Positions 37,406-45,186 of a stretch of DNA of 64,000 nt are shown in pieces. The stretch covers positions 17,042 to 81,041 of the forward strand of contig DHOU01000013.1 in NCBI GenBank assembly GCA_002409745.1. Reading direction: 5' to 3'. The notes beneath the pieces were generated by a model that was not told the DNA's origin, ran no database searches, and saw nothing but the letters and a program-made list of their open reading frames with translations. Position numbers and translations under genes: made by a program. Every line of letters starts with the position of its first letter. Positions within the stretch are counted from its first letter, which is position 1. This DNA comes from Bacteroidales bacterium UBA5382 (GTDB lineage Bacteria; Bacteroidota; Bacteroidia; Bacteroidales; Dysgonomonadaceae).

Positions 37406-37738
37406 TCAACATTCATCCAAATCAGCCAAAAGTTGCCTTAAAAAAGTATCCGAAACCGATTCTCTCTCCGATTTATCAAACACAGATAGTAAATAAATTC
37501 TTTTATTCATTATTTTTACGTAGGTAATCAACCTTCCGCCACCGCTTTTACCTAGTCCTTTGCTTTTGATAGAGAAACGTACCTTAAAGCAATTTTTATA
37601 CACTTCCACTCCCTGCATGGGATTGTTGAGTAATACTTCAGTAAGTGCAATCAAATCCGATTTAAACGAAGGATATCTCTTTTGAAGCGCCTTGGCCTCT
37701 CTTTCGAAATTAGGCGTAGTAATGATTTCAAAGTCCAT
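37406..37738 (-). CDS. RelE/ParE-superfamily toxin
   Basis: 110 residues from the ATG at 37738, which overlaps the antitoxin stop by 11 bp; the five-residue longer frame is less likely. It reads 'MDFEIITTPNFEREAKALQKRYPSFKSDL', then 'GVEVYKNCFKVRFSIKSKGLGKSGGGRLITYV', and ends in a helix with 'LLSVFDKSERESVSDTFLRQLL'. The pattern, an early F-E-A-K-L-K-YPS helix and a 'KSGG-RVIY'-like strand, is that of RelE-type toxins with HigB-like features. It would cleave mRNA on the ribosome; active-site residues cannot be assigned with certainty. Confidence 0.78.
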   Translation of the reverse strand: MDFEIITTPNFEREAKALQKRYPSFKSDLIALTEVLLNNPMQGVEVYKNCFKVRFSIKSKGLGKSGGGRLITYVKIMNKRIYLLSVFDKSERESVSDTFLRQLLADLDEC

Positions 37739-37928
37739 TGATAAAATCTTCAAAACGATTTAATTTCAATTCTCCGCTTTCGATCTGCTTCATTTCTTTG
37801 TATCCTGTCTTTACACTTTCGGCTATCTGATAAGTTTTTAATTTCTTTTGAATCGTCTGCCAGTCTTTCAAAGATACTTGTACGGCTTTAATCTTTCCAT
37901 CTGTATCCGAAACAAATTGTATATTCAT
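37728..37928 (-). CDS. Antitoxin partner of the RelE-type toxin
   Basis: 66 residues from the ATG at 37928. A longer frame starting at 37976 was rejected because it would begin inside the palindrome and upstream of the -7 box. Sequence: 'MNIQFVSDTDGKIKAVQVSL' at the N terminus, 'DWQTIQKKLKTYQ', ending 'FEDFINGL'. The N-terminal strand followed by helices resembles small Bacteroidetes antitoxins of RelE systems. Gene order and overlap with the toxin support the type II assignment. Confidence 0.68.
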   Translation of the reverse strand: MNIQFVSDTDGKIKAVQVSLKDWQTIQKKLKTYQIAESVKTGYKEMKQIESGELKLNRFEDFINGL

Positions 37929-37949
37929 AATTCTCTTTTTATTATGTAG

Positions 37950-37957
37950 CAAAGATA
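37950..37957 (-). promoter_or_regulatory. -7 box (TATCTTTG) of the RelE-type operon
   Basis: TATCTTTG on the minus strand, 21 bp before the antitoxin ATG at 37928. It is overlapped by one arm of the palindrome at 37951-37987. Confidence 0.6.
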
Positions 37958-37987
37958 AATATTGAAATGATTTCAATATTTATCTTT
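37951..37987. promoter_or_regulatory. 17-bp-arm palindromic operator of the RelE-type operon
   Basis: AAAGATAAATATTGAAA, three bases (TGA), TTTCAATATTTATCTTT: all 17 pairs match. One arm covers the -7 box and the other covers the -33 region, so a bound repressor would exclude RNA polymerase. This is the expected layout for autoregulation by a toxin-antitoxin complex. Confidence 0.75.
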
Positions 37988-38043
37988 ACATTTTATTAAC
38001 TTATTAGTCTTGAATTTCAACTCAATCTCATACGCTGAAGCTA

Positions 38044-40632
38044 TTAATTCTTGAAAAACAGCGTATCGTCGATGGCATCGATGGTGATGCCTTTGGAATT
38101 ATCGACCGTCCCGGCAAGAATATCTTTCGAAAGCTGATTCAACACCTTGCGCTGAATAACCCGTTTCACGGGACGCGCCCCGAACTCGGGATTATATCCC
38201 GCATGAGCGATGCTGGCAACGGCTTCGTCGGTATACAAGAGTTCGATTCCGTTCTCATGCAACATCTTTTTCACGCCATTCAACTGCAAACGTACGATTT
38301 GAGCAATTTCTTCCTGCCTCAACGGCGCAAACATAATGATGTCGTCGATACGGTTCAAGAACTCCGGACGAATGGTCTGCTTAAGCATTTCCATTACCTG
38401 CGCTTTCGTATTCTCGATGACTTCCTCCCGGTTGTTGTCGGTTATTTTCTCGAAATTATCCCGGATAAGGTTCGACCCCATGTTGGACGTCATAATGATG
38501 ATGGTGTTCTTAAAATTGACCACCCGCCCCTTGTTGTCCGTCAACCGGCCGTCGTCGAGCACCTGCAAGAGAATATTGAACACGTCGGGATGCGCTTTTT
38601 CGATTTCGTCGAACAGCACCACCGAATAAGGTTTCCGCCGGATGGCTTCGGTGAGTTGCCCGCCTTCATCGTATCCCACATATCCCGGAGGCGCCCCGAT
38701 GAGCCGTGTGGCGCTGAACTTCTCCTGATACTCGCTCATGTCGATACGCGTCATCATATTTTCATCGTCGAACAGATAATCGGCCAACGCTTTGGCCAGT
38801 TCGGTCTTCCCGACTCCGGTCGTACCCAGGAAAATAAACGAACCGATAGGACGCTTCGGATCGCTTAATCCGGCGCGATTCCGCCGAACGGCATCGGCTA
38901 CGGCGGCAATGGCTTCATCCTGTCCGATGACCCGCTGATGCAATTCGTCTTCGAGATGCAAGAGCTTTTCGCGTTCGCTTTGCAGCATTTTGTTTACCGG
39001 TATGCCCGTCCATCGCGATACGACATCGGCAATGTCGGCGGCATCGACCTCTTCTTTAATCATCGCGCGGCCTCCTTGCTGGTCATGAAGCTGTTGCTGC
39101 AATTTTTCGATCTCGGTCTCTTTCTCTTTAATCCGTCCGTAGCGCAATTCGGCCACTTTACCGTAATCGCCTTCGCGTTCGGCTTTATCGGCTTCGAACT
39201 TCGCATGCTCGATATCGACTTTGTTTTGCTGAATTTTATTGATCAATCCTTTTTCAGCCTGCCATTTCGACTTCAACGCATTTTCCTCTTCCCGCAGATT
39301 TTCGATCTGACGGGTCAACACCTCTTCCTTTACCGTATCCTTTTCACGACGGATGGCTTCGCGCTCAATTTCGAGTTGCTTGGTCTTACGCATAATCTCA
39401 TCGAGTTCTTCGGGAACCGAATCGACTTCCATACGCAGTTTGGCCGCCGCTTCGTCCATCAGGTCGATGGCCTTGTCGGGAAGGAAACGGTCGGTAATAT
39501 ACCGATGCGACAACTGCACGGCGGCAATAATCGCCTCATCCATAATCCGGACCTTATGATGCGTTTCGTATTTTTCTTTCAATCCCCGAAGAATCGAAAT
39601 CGAGTCGGCCTCGCTGGGTTCGTTCACCATCACCGTTTGGAAACGCCGTTCCAGCGCCTTGTCTTTCTCGAAATACTTTTGATACTCATCGAGGGTGGTC
39701 GCACCGATAGCCCTCAATTCCCCGCGCGCCAGGGCCGGCTTCAGAATATTAGCCGCGTCCATGGCCCCTTCGCTCTTTCCGGCTCCGACCAGCGTATGGA
39801 TCTCGTCGATAAACAAGATGATCTCGCCTTCGGACTTCACCACTTCGTTCACGACCGACTTCAGGCGCTCTTCGAACTCGCCTTTATATTTGGCTCCCGC
39901 GATGAGGGCGCCCATGTCGAGCGAAAATATTTGTTTACTCTTCAGGTTTTCAGGCACGTCGCCTCGGATGATACGATGCGCCAATCCCTCGGCAATGGCC
40001 GTTTTACCCGTTCCCGGCTCGCCGATAAGAATAGGATTGTTCTTGGTGCGGCGGCTCAATATCTGTAATACACGGCGTATTTCCTCGTCACGCCCGATCA
40101 CCGGGTCGAGCTTGCCCTCACGCGCTTTTTCCGTAAGATTGATCGCGTATTTACTCAACGACTGATAGGTATCTTCGGCCGACTGGCTGGTTACTTTTTC
40201 ACCTTTGCGAAGTTCTTTCACCGCCAGTTCGAGTTCCTTTTGCGTCACACCGGCATCTTTGAGAATCTGCGATGCGGGACTGTTTTCGCTCATCAATGCC
40301 ATCAACAGATGCTCAAGCGATACGAACTGGTCGCCCATCTTAGACGATAAATCGGAAGCCTTCGTAAAAACGGCATTCGTTTCGCGGCTCAGCATCGGCT
40401 CTCCGCCCGACACTTTCGGCAGGGAAGCGATTTCCTGCTCCAAGCGGCTGTCAATCTGAGAGGGATTCACGCCAAGCTTACGAAATAAAAAGCCCGTCAC
40501 ATTCTCTCCCGACAACATCACCCCTTTCAGTACATGTACCGGTTCGATAAGTTGTTGCCCGCTGCCCTGCGCCAACTCGATGGCTTTTTGCACGGCCTCT
40601 TGGGCTTTGATTGTAAAATTATTAAAATTCAT
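38044..40632 (-). CDS. clpB: ATP-dependent disaggregase ClpB
   Basis: 862 residues, full length. The double Clp-N repeat (about 1-145) is followed by AAA+ domain 1 with Walker A 'GEPGTGKT' and '[13 protein letters not shown]', the coiled-coil middle domain (about 405-520, '[18 protein letters not shown]' and '[18 protein letters not shown]'), then AAA+ domain 2 with '[14 protein letters not shown]' and '[30 protein letters not shown]'. The middle domain separates ClpB from ClpA/ClpC. It resolubilises aggregated proteins with DnaK. A minus-strand TATCTTTG at 40837-40844 is a candidate promoter 205 bp upstream. Confidence 0.97.
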   Translation of the reverse strand: MNFNNFTIKAQEAVQKAIELAQGSGQQLIEPVHVLKGVMLSGENVTGFLFRKLGVNPSQIDSRLEQEIASLPKVSGGEPMLSRETNAVFTKASDLSSKMGDQFVSLEHLLMALMSENSPASQILKDAGVTQKELELAVKELRKGEKVTSQSAEDTYQSLSKYAINLTEKAREGKLDPVIGRDEEIRRVLQILSRRTKNNPILIGEPGTGKTAIAEGLAHRIIRGDVPENLKSKQIFSLDMGALIAGAKYKGEFEERLKSVVNEVVKSEGEIILFIDEIHTLVGAGKSEGAMDAANILKPALARGELRAIGATTLDEYQKYFEKDKALERRFQTVMVNEPSEADSISILRGLKEKYETHHKVRIMDEAIIAAVQLSHRYITDRFLPDKAIDLMDEAAAKLRMEVDSVPEELDEIMRKTKQLEIEREAIRREKDTVKEEVLTRQIENLREEENALKSKWQAEKGLINKIQQNKVDIEHAKFEADKAEREGDYGKVAELRYGRIKEKETEIEKLQQQLHDQQGGRAMIKEEVDAADIADVVSRWTGIPVNKMLQSEREKLLHLEDELHQRVIGQDEAIAAVADAVRRNRAGLSDPKRPIGSFIFLGTTGVGKTELAKALADYLFDDENMMTRIDMSEYQEKFSATRLIGAPPGYVGYDEGGQLTEAIRRKPYSVVLFDEIEKAHPDVFNILLQVLDDGRLTDNKGRVVNFKNTIIIMTSNMGSNLIRDNFEKITDNNREEVIENTKAQVMEMLKQTIRPEFLNRIDDIIMFAPLRQEEIAQIVRLQLNGVKKMLHENGIELLYTDEAVASIAHAGYNPEFGARPVKRVIQRKVLNQLSKDILAGTVDNSKGITIDAIDDTLFFKN

Positions 40633-41006
40633 ATAGATAGTTTTTTTCGATTATACTTTTTATTCATTATATAAGACCGATCAAAATTCTTGCCACGACA
40701 TAAAAGATGACTTTTTGACAGGGTATCTTTGTATCTATCCGGGAATTATAGTCGTTCCTATTCCTAAGGCCGGATGTTATTGATTGACACTTTTCATCTC
40801 ATCCGTTTACAAATAGTCATTCTTAACGGCAAGAGACAAAGATAAACGATCCTTTTGACTTACGTCTTAACAAATTGTTCTTGATTTTTTTTGTTAGTGG
40901 GAAAAATAATCCATACATTTGCAAGGACAAAGAATAAAGATGTAACATCTTATTTTCAACCATATTGATAAACAGAATGAAAAATTGTTATTCAAATAAA
41001 TTAAAA
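40633..41006. other. Divergent clpB / nuclease-locus intergenic region
   Basis: 374 bp without a gene. The plus-strand promoter at 40890-40921 serves the nuclease locus. TATCTTTG occurs on the plus strand at 40724-40731 and on the minus strand at 40837-40844 (CAAAGATA as written), the latter a candidate for clpB. I see no strong heat-shock inverted repeat of the HrcA/CIRCE type. Confidence 0.5.
40890..40921 (+). promoter_or_regulatory. Promoter of the nuclease/TonB-receptor locus
   Basis: TTTG at 40890-40893, a 20-bp spacer, TACATTTG at 40914-40921: a near-ideal Bacteroidetes promoter, 86 bp before the ATG of the fimbrillin-nuclease gene at 41007. Confidence 0.7.
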
Positions 41007-42632
41007 ATGAAAAAACTGTATTTACCGTTATTTTCACTCATCCTTCTTCCTTTAGCTTCTTGCGATCAAGAACAACCGGTATTACAAAAACAAGAAAAAA
41101 CGCCCCTTTATTTCGGAAGCGTCCTGATACAAACGGAAGCGGATATTACCCCACGCGCTACCGGTGCGCAATGGGAAGCGGATGACGCCATCGGAATCTT
41201 TGCCGTCAACCACCAAATGCCTCTGGAAGAAGGGAACATCTTCGACGGAAGCGAGAATGTGGCTTTTACCACTCAAGGGGACGGCTTTTTCTATCCGAAA
41301 GGAAAAAACATCTATTATCCCGAAGGGGATGCTTCGATCGATCTGATCGCTTATTATCCGTACAACGAATCGATAACCGGATATGCCTATTCCATCGACC
41401 TTACCAAACAAACGGAGTTTTTCTACAGTAACAACTTACAAGATATCAGCAAGGCAAAAGGAGGCGCCCGGACGCTGGAGTTCCGGCGCCCGCTGACAAA
41501 AATCGTCTTGAACATTACGCCAAAAAAAGAAGGCTCTACGTTGGATGGACTCACGGTAACAGCTCGAGGCGCTCTCGTGCGGGGTTCGTTCTCGTTGGCC
41601 GGCGGAACGCTCAAAGCCGACGAAACGTCAACGGGCGACATTGAATTGGCCGTGTCGGGAAGTTCCACGCAAAAGCAGGCATCGGGGATGTTTTTCCCCA
41701 CCGGACAACCGGAAGCATTGACCGTCGACTTCACCCTTCAAGGGAAGACCTTTACCTGGCGTCCGAAGGAAATTCTGCAAGGCGGTAAAGCATATCGTTA
41801 TACCATCGAGCTGGATGGTCTCGAATCGACCGCCGCCCTCTCGACATCCTACATGGAGATACCGGCTTACACGTCGGGCGGAACGGCGCCCCACTCCGCT
41901 TCGGCCCTGCACATGGTCGGCGACAAAGACTGGTTGAATCCAAGCTATACGGTCAATAATACGAGCATCCGCAATTACAGTATCTTGTACGATACCGAAA
42001 ATCGCGTGCCGTATTGGGTGGCATATCCAATGCATTCGATGTATTTAGGGGATGCCGGCAGGACAGAAGAATGGGATTACGACCCTATCATTTCACCCAA
42101 AAGTGTGCAACCCACCTTATATAATGGTTGGTCTAGCATGACGTATAATAGAGGACATCTATTGGCCAGTGCGGATAGAAACGCAACGAGAGTCCTAAAT
42201 GAAACAACTTTTTATTTTACTAATATGGCTCCGCAAGACAAAGATATGAACAGCGGGCCGTGGGCCGTGCTCGAAAATAAAGTTCGTGAGTGGTGTAAAC
42301 AATCTGCTTATGATACGCTCTATGTGGTGACCGGCTGTATTCTTCCCGAGTCTTCCCAGCAATACACGTATGTCAATGACAATAATCAAAAAGGATCCGT
42401 TGTACCAAAATACCTGTACAAGGCATTGTTGCGTAAGCAAAAAAACGGCGGCGCCTATACTTCGATCGCTTTCCGGATGGAAAACGCCGATACAAAATCG
42501 CCCTATTACAGCAATATCGTATCGGTCGAAACGTTGGAACAGGAAACGGGCTTTACGTTTTTCCCCAACTTGCCCGCCGATGTGGCGAAAGAAGTTAAAA
42601 AGAACGCATCCCAATCACCGCACTGGAATTAG
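41007..42632 (+). CDS. Fimbrillin-like lipoprotein fused to a DNA/RNA non-specific endonuclease
   Basis: 541 residues from the ATG at 41007, which opens a lipoprotein signal ('LPLFSLILLPLASC'). Residues about 30-270 are a fimbrillin/Mfa-like domain ('PRATGAQWEADDAIGIFAVN', 'DLIAYYPYNES', 'FRRPLTKIVLNI', 'MFFPTGQPEALTV'). Residues about 290-535 are a NUC-type nuclease: 'YSILYDTENRVPYWVAYPM', 'TYNRGHLLASADR' with the catalytic His near 382, and 'FTNMAPQDKDMNSGPWAVLE'. The usual DRGH is NRGH here; the His is kept. Family knowledge: Mg-dependent cutting of DNA and RNA. It would sit on the cell surface and start the degradation of nucleic acid for the receptor encoded downstream (inference). Confidence 0.85.
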   Translation: MKKLYLPLFSLILLPLASCDQEQPVLQKQEKTPLYFGSVLIQTEADITPRATGAQWEADDAIGIFAVNHQMPLEEGNIFDGSENVAFTTQGDGFFYPKGKNIYYPEGDASIDLIAYYPYNESITGYAYSIDLTKQTEFFYSNNLQDISKAKGGARTLEFRRPLTKIVLNITPKKEGSTLDGLTVTARGALVRGSFSLAGGTLKADETSTGDIELAVSGSSTQKQASGMFFPTGQPEALTVDFTLQGKTFTWRPKEILQGGKAYRYTIELDGLESTAALSTSYMEIPAYTSGGTAPHSASALHMVGDKDWLNPSYTVNNTSIRNYSILYDTENRVPYWVAYPMHSMYLGDAGRTEEWDYDPIISPKSVQPTLYNGWSSMTYNRGHLLASADRNATRVLNETTFYFTNMAPQDKDMNSGPWAVLENKVREWCKQSAYDTLYVVTGCILPESSQQYTYVNDNNQKGSVVPKYLYKALLRKQKNGGAYTSIAFRMENADTKSPYYSNIVSVETLEQETGFTFFPNLPADVAKEVKKNASQSPHWN

Positions 42633-42715
42633 CGGAAAATGAGTTGTAAAACCATTATCATAATATATACTCTAGTCAATTCGTTCAATTATCCATCATT
42701 AAAATATTCAGCCTT

Positions 42716-45091
42716 ATGAAAAGTAATAAAATTTTTTCTCTTCTGCTTCTCGGGGCCGTCGCTTTCGGTTCCTGTAATAGTGAAGACGAACCTCTGACAA
42801 ACCCGCTTAGCGGCGAAAATCAGGTGAAATTCCAAGCTTCTATCGGAGCAAGTGTAACCACACGGGCCGCCGGAACGACTTGGAATGCGGGCGACGCTAT
42901 CGGCGTGTATGCGCTGAATGCCGGACAGAAATTGCCGGACGGCGTATACGATAGCAAATCGAATATCAAGTATACGACTCCCACCGAAGCCGAACAAGGA
43001 GTCTTTACCGCCGCAACGGAAGGCATTACGTTCCCCGAAACAGGCAACTTGGACTTTATCGCGTATTATCCCTATCGGGAATCGCTCGCAAACAATGTGT
43101 ATGCCATCGACGTAGCCGACCAATCCAAACCGGCGGCCATCGACCTGTTGTTTTCCAATAACGCCGTCAACCAATCGGAACCGGCGGTCGCTCTTCAATT
43201 CAAGCATCAACTGGCCATGCTGGTACTGAATGTTTCGGCAGGCGACGGTGTAACGTCACTGGACGGCTTAACGGTTTCGATCGAAGGATTGAAAACCGAC
43301 GGTACCTTTAACTTAGCCGACGGAAGTATTACCACAGGCACAACGGTCAAAACGATCACCCCTGTTGTAGCCGCTTCCGGAAAAACAGCTACCGTAGCGG
43401 CCATCCTCGTGCCGGGACAAGACCTGAAGGATGCGAAGATATCGTTTAAAGTAGGAGGCCAAACTTACGAATGGACACCCGATGCACAAGCCGTCGAAAC
43501 CGGTAAAAAGTACACATACCCGTCCATCCAGCTTTCTACAACCGGCGTTACGGTAGTACAGCCTTCTGCAACCATTGTTGATTGGGAAGATGTGGAAGTA
43601 GGCGGTATCGTTACACTGAAACCGAATGAAGGAGAGCAAGGCTCCTGGACTGTTGCCGAATTACGTTCGAAATTTACCGGAACGGAGTACACAATTACCG
43701 AAGAGGTGAAAGTAAAAGCCGTCGTGATCCAAAATAAAGAAGGCGGAAATTCCACTTCACTGAAAAATATCGTCATACAGGATGAAACAGCCGGTATCGC
43801 GGTGCGTTTTGTAGAGAACAACGAAACGCTTACATTCGGAGATGAAGTCGAAATCAGCCTCAAAGATCAAAAGTTGTCTGCCTATAACGGATTGTTGCAA
43901 ATCAACAATCTTCCGAATGCAAATGTGACAAAAATAGGAACGAAAACCGTAACGGCGAAAGAAGTAACGGCGGCCGATTTCCTTGCCGGTAAATACGAAT
44001 CGCAATATGTAGCCGTCCCGAATGTACAGGTTGTTGCAGCCGATTTGGAAAAAACATTCGCCACGGACAAACATGGTTCAATCAACATGGAATTTGAAAA
44101 CGGCGGGCAATTCATTCTCTTTACCTCGAGTTACGCGGTATTCAAAAATCAAAAGGTTCCCCAGGGAAGCGGAACGCTAAAAGGAATCGCCAGCATCAAT
44201 CAACCGAAAGATGGTGAAGCGGTTTATCAGATTCTGCCGACGGTTGCAGCCGACGTGGAAGGATTGACTCAATCCCGTTTCGGAAGCAGTACAAGCACGT
44301 TGGAAGTTTCTCCTGCAACGATTCAATTGGAAGCGAGCGCAGCAGATGCGCAAAGTATTACTCTTACGGCTTCCGGAGCTTGGACAACGACCACGGAGGG
44401 TAGCGGCTTTACCGTTAGCCCGGAAAGCGGAACCGGCAACGCAACGGTTACGGTAACCGCAACAGCGGCCTCCGGCGCTTCGGGTAAAATAATCTTCGCC
44501 CTCACAGGAACCGCTCTGACGAAAGAAGTGACGATCTCACAAAAAGGCGATTCGCCCACGCCGACATCGAATAATCTTTTCCCCGGATCGGATTTTGAAG
44601 ACTGGACTGCATTTACAGGCGGATTAAAGCCTAATTTGGGATTGAAGGATTATGCAGTTCAAGTTGATGGAGGGCGTAACAATTCCAAAGCACTTACCAT
44701 AAAAGGGACTCCGGGAGCTAACGATTATGTATTTACCGCCACAGTTCCTGAGGGATTTTCAGCGGAAGGAAAAACTAAAGTCGTATTTTATATCAAAGGA
44801 ACGGGAGGAAAATCATTATCGTTGAATTTATATTCTGATGAAATAAGCGGAAAGTATCAAGCTTATATTCCTTTCAATTTGGGAGATTGTGTAACTGATA
44901 AAGAATTAAGTAAGAGTTCTTCTAACCAATATGGAGGAGCAATTAACACAGAGAATGACTGGGTCAAAATTACTTTAAATATACCAGAGGATTTTAATAT
45001 AGCCGTCAAAGGAGGAAATGATCTTTTTGGTTTCAAAGTAGGCAAAGATGCTGCTTACGACCTTTTGGTCGATGACATCACGCTTGAATAA
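42716..45091 (+). CDS. Surface lipoprotein: fimbrillin-like, DUF5689, BACON and C-terminal sandwich domains
   Basis: 791 residues, lipoprotein signal ('LLLLGAVAFGSC', then NSEDE, an acidic surface-export type). Domains: fimbrillin-like (about 30-290, 'TTRAAGTTWNAGDAIGVYALN'), clearly related to that of the nuclease before it; DUF5689/OB-like (about 310-525, 'TEEVKVKAVVIQNKEGGN', 'VIQDETAGIAVRF', 'LYG'-like 'SAYNGLLQINN'); BACON (about 530-620, 'LEVSPATIQLEASAADAQS', 'TKEVTISQKG'); and a sandwich binding domain (about 630-791, 'LFPGSDFEDW' to 'DLLVDDITLE'). By eye the last 500 bp are more AT-rich than the rest, hinting at a later-acquired module. No enzymatic motif; probably a ligand-binding partner of the receptor. 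Confidence 0.72.
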   Translation: MKSNKIFSLLLLGAVAFGSCNSEDEPLTNPLSGENQVKFQASIGASVTTRAAGTTWNAGDAIGVYALNAGQKLPDGVYDSKSNIKYTTPTEAEQGVFTAATEGITFPETGNLDFIAYYPYRESLANNVYAIDVADQSKPAAIDLLFSNNAVNQSEPAVALQFKHQLAMLVLNVSAGDGVTSLDGLTVSIEGLKTDGTFNLADGSITTGTTVKTITPVVAASGKTATVAAILVPGQDLKDAKISFKVGGQTYEWTPDAQAVETGKKYTYPSIQLSTTGVTVVQPSATIVDWEDVEVGGIVTLKPNEGEQGSWTVAELRSKFTGTEYTITEEVKVKAVVIQNKEGGNSTSLKNIVIQDETAGIAVRFVENNETLTFGDEVEISLKDQKLSAYNGLLQINNLPNANVTKIGTKTVTAKEVTAADFLAGKYESQYVAVPNVQVVAADLEKTFATDKHGSINMEFENGGQFILFTSSYAVFKNQKVPQGSGTLKGIASINQPKDGEAVYQILPTVAADVEGLTQSRFGSSTSTLEVSPATIQLEASAADAQSITLTASGAWTTTTEGSGFTVSPESGTGNATVTVTATAASGASGKIIFALTGTALTKEVTISQKGDSPTPTSNNLFPGSDFEDWTAFTGGLKPNLGLKDYAVQVDGGRNNSKALTIKGTPGANDYVFTATVPEGFSAEGKTKVVFYIKGTGGKSLSLNLYSDEISGKYQAYIPFNLGDCVTDKELSKSSSNQYGGAINTENDWVKITLNIPEDFNIAVKGGNDLFGFKVGKDAAYDLLVDDITLE

Positions 45092-45115
45092 AGCGCTCAC
45101 ACGAATCAATCATTC

Positions 45116-45145
45116 AATAGAGGTCAAGAACACTTGGCCTCTATT
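45116..45145 (+). terminator. Hairpin between the lipoprotein and receptor genes
   Basis: AATAGAGG pairs with CCTCTATT around a 14-nt loop that can itself form AAG/CTT. No T-run follows, so this may be an attenuator or mRNA-stability hairpin that lowers expression of the receptor relative to the lipoprotein, or the reverse. Confidence 0.4.
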
Positions 45146-45186
45146 GTTCGCAAAAAATAATATTCATTCTAATAAGAAAAAAACGT

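Noticed and set aside
37929..37976. Longer N terminus for the RelE-type antitoxin
   Set aside because: It starts inside the palindromic operator, upstream of the expected transcription start.
38938..40068. 376-codon plus-strand frame
   Set aside because: It lies antisense within clpB, lacks a signal or any family phrases, and reflects codon bias of clpB.
44570..45091. T9SS C-terminal sorting domain at the end of the 791-residue lipoprotein
   Set aside because: The protein has a lipoprotein signal, and the last 160 residues read as a binding sandwich without the usual sorting motifs.
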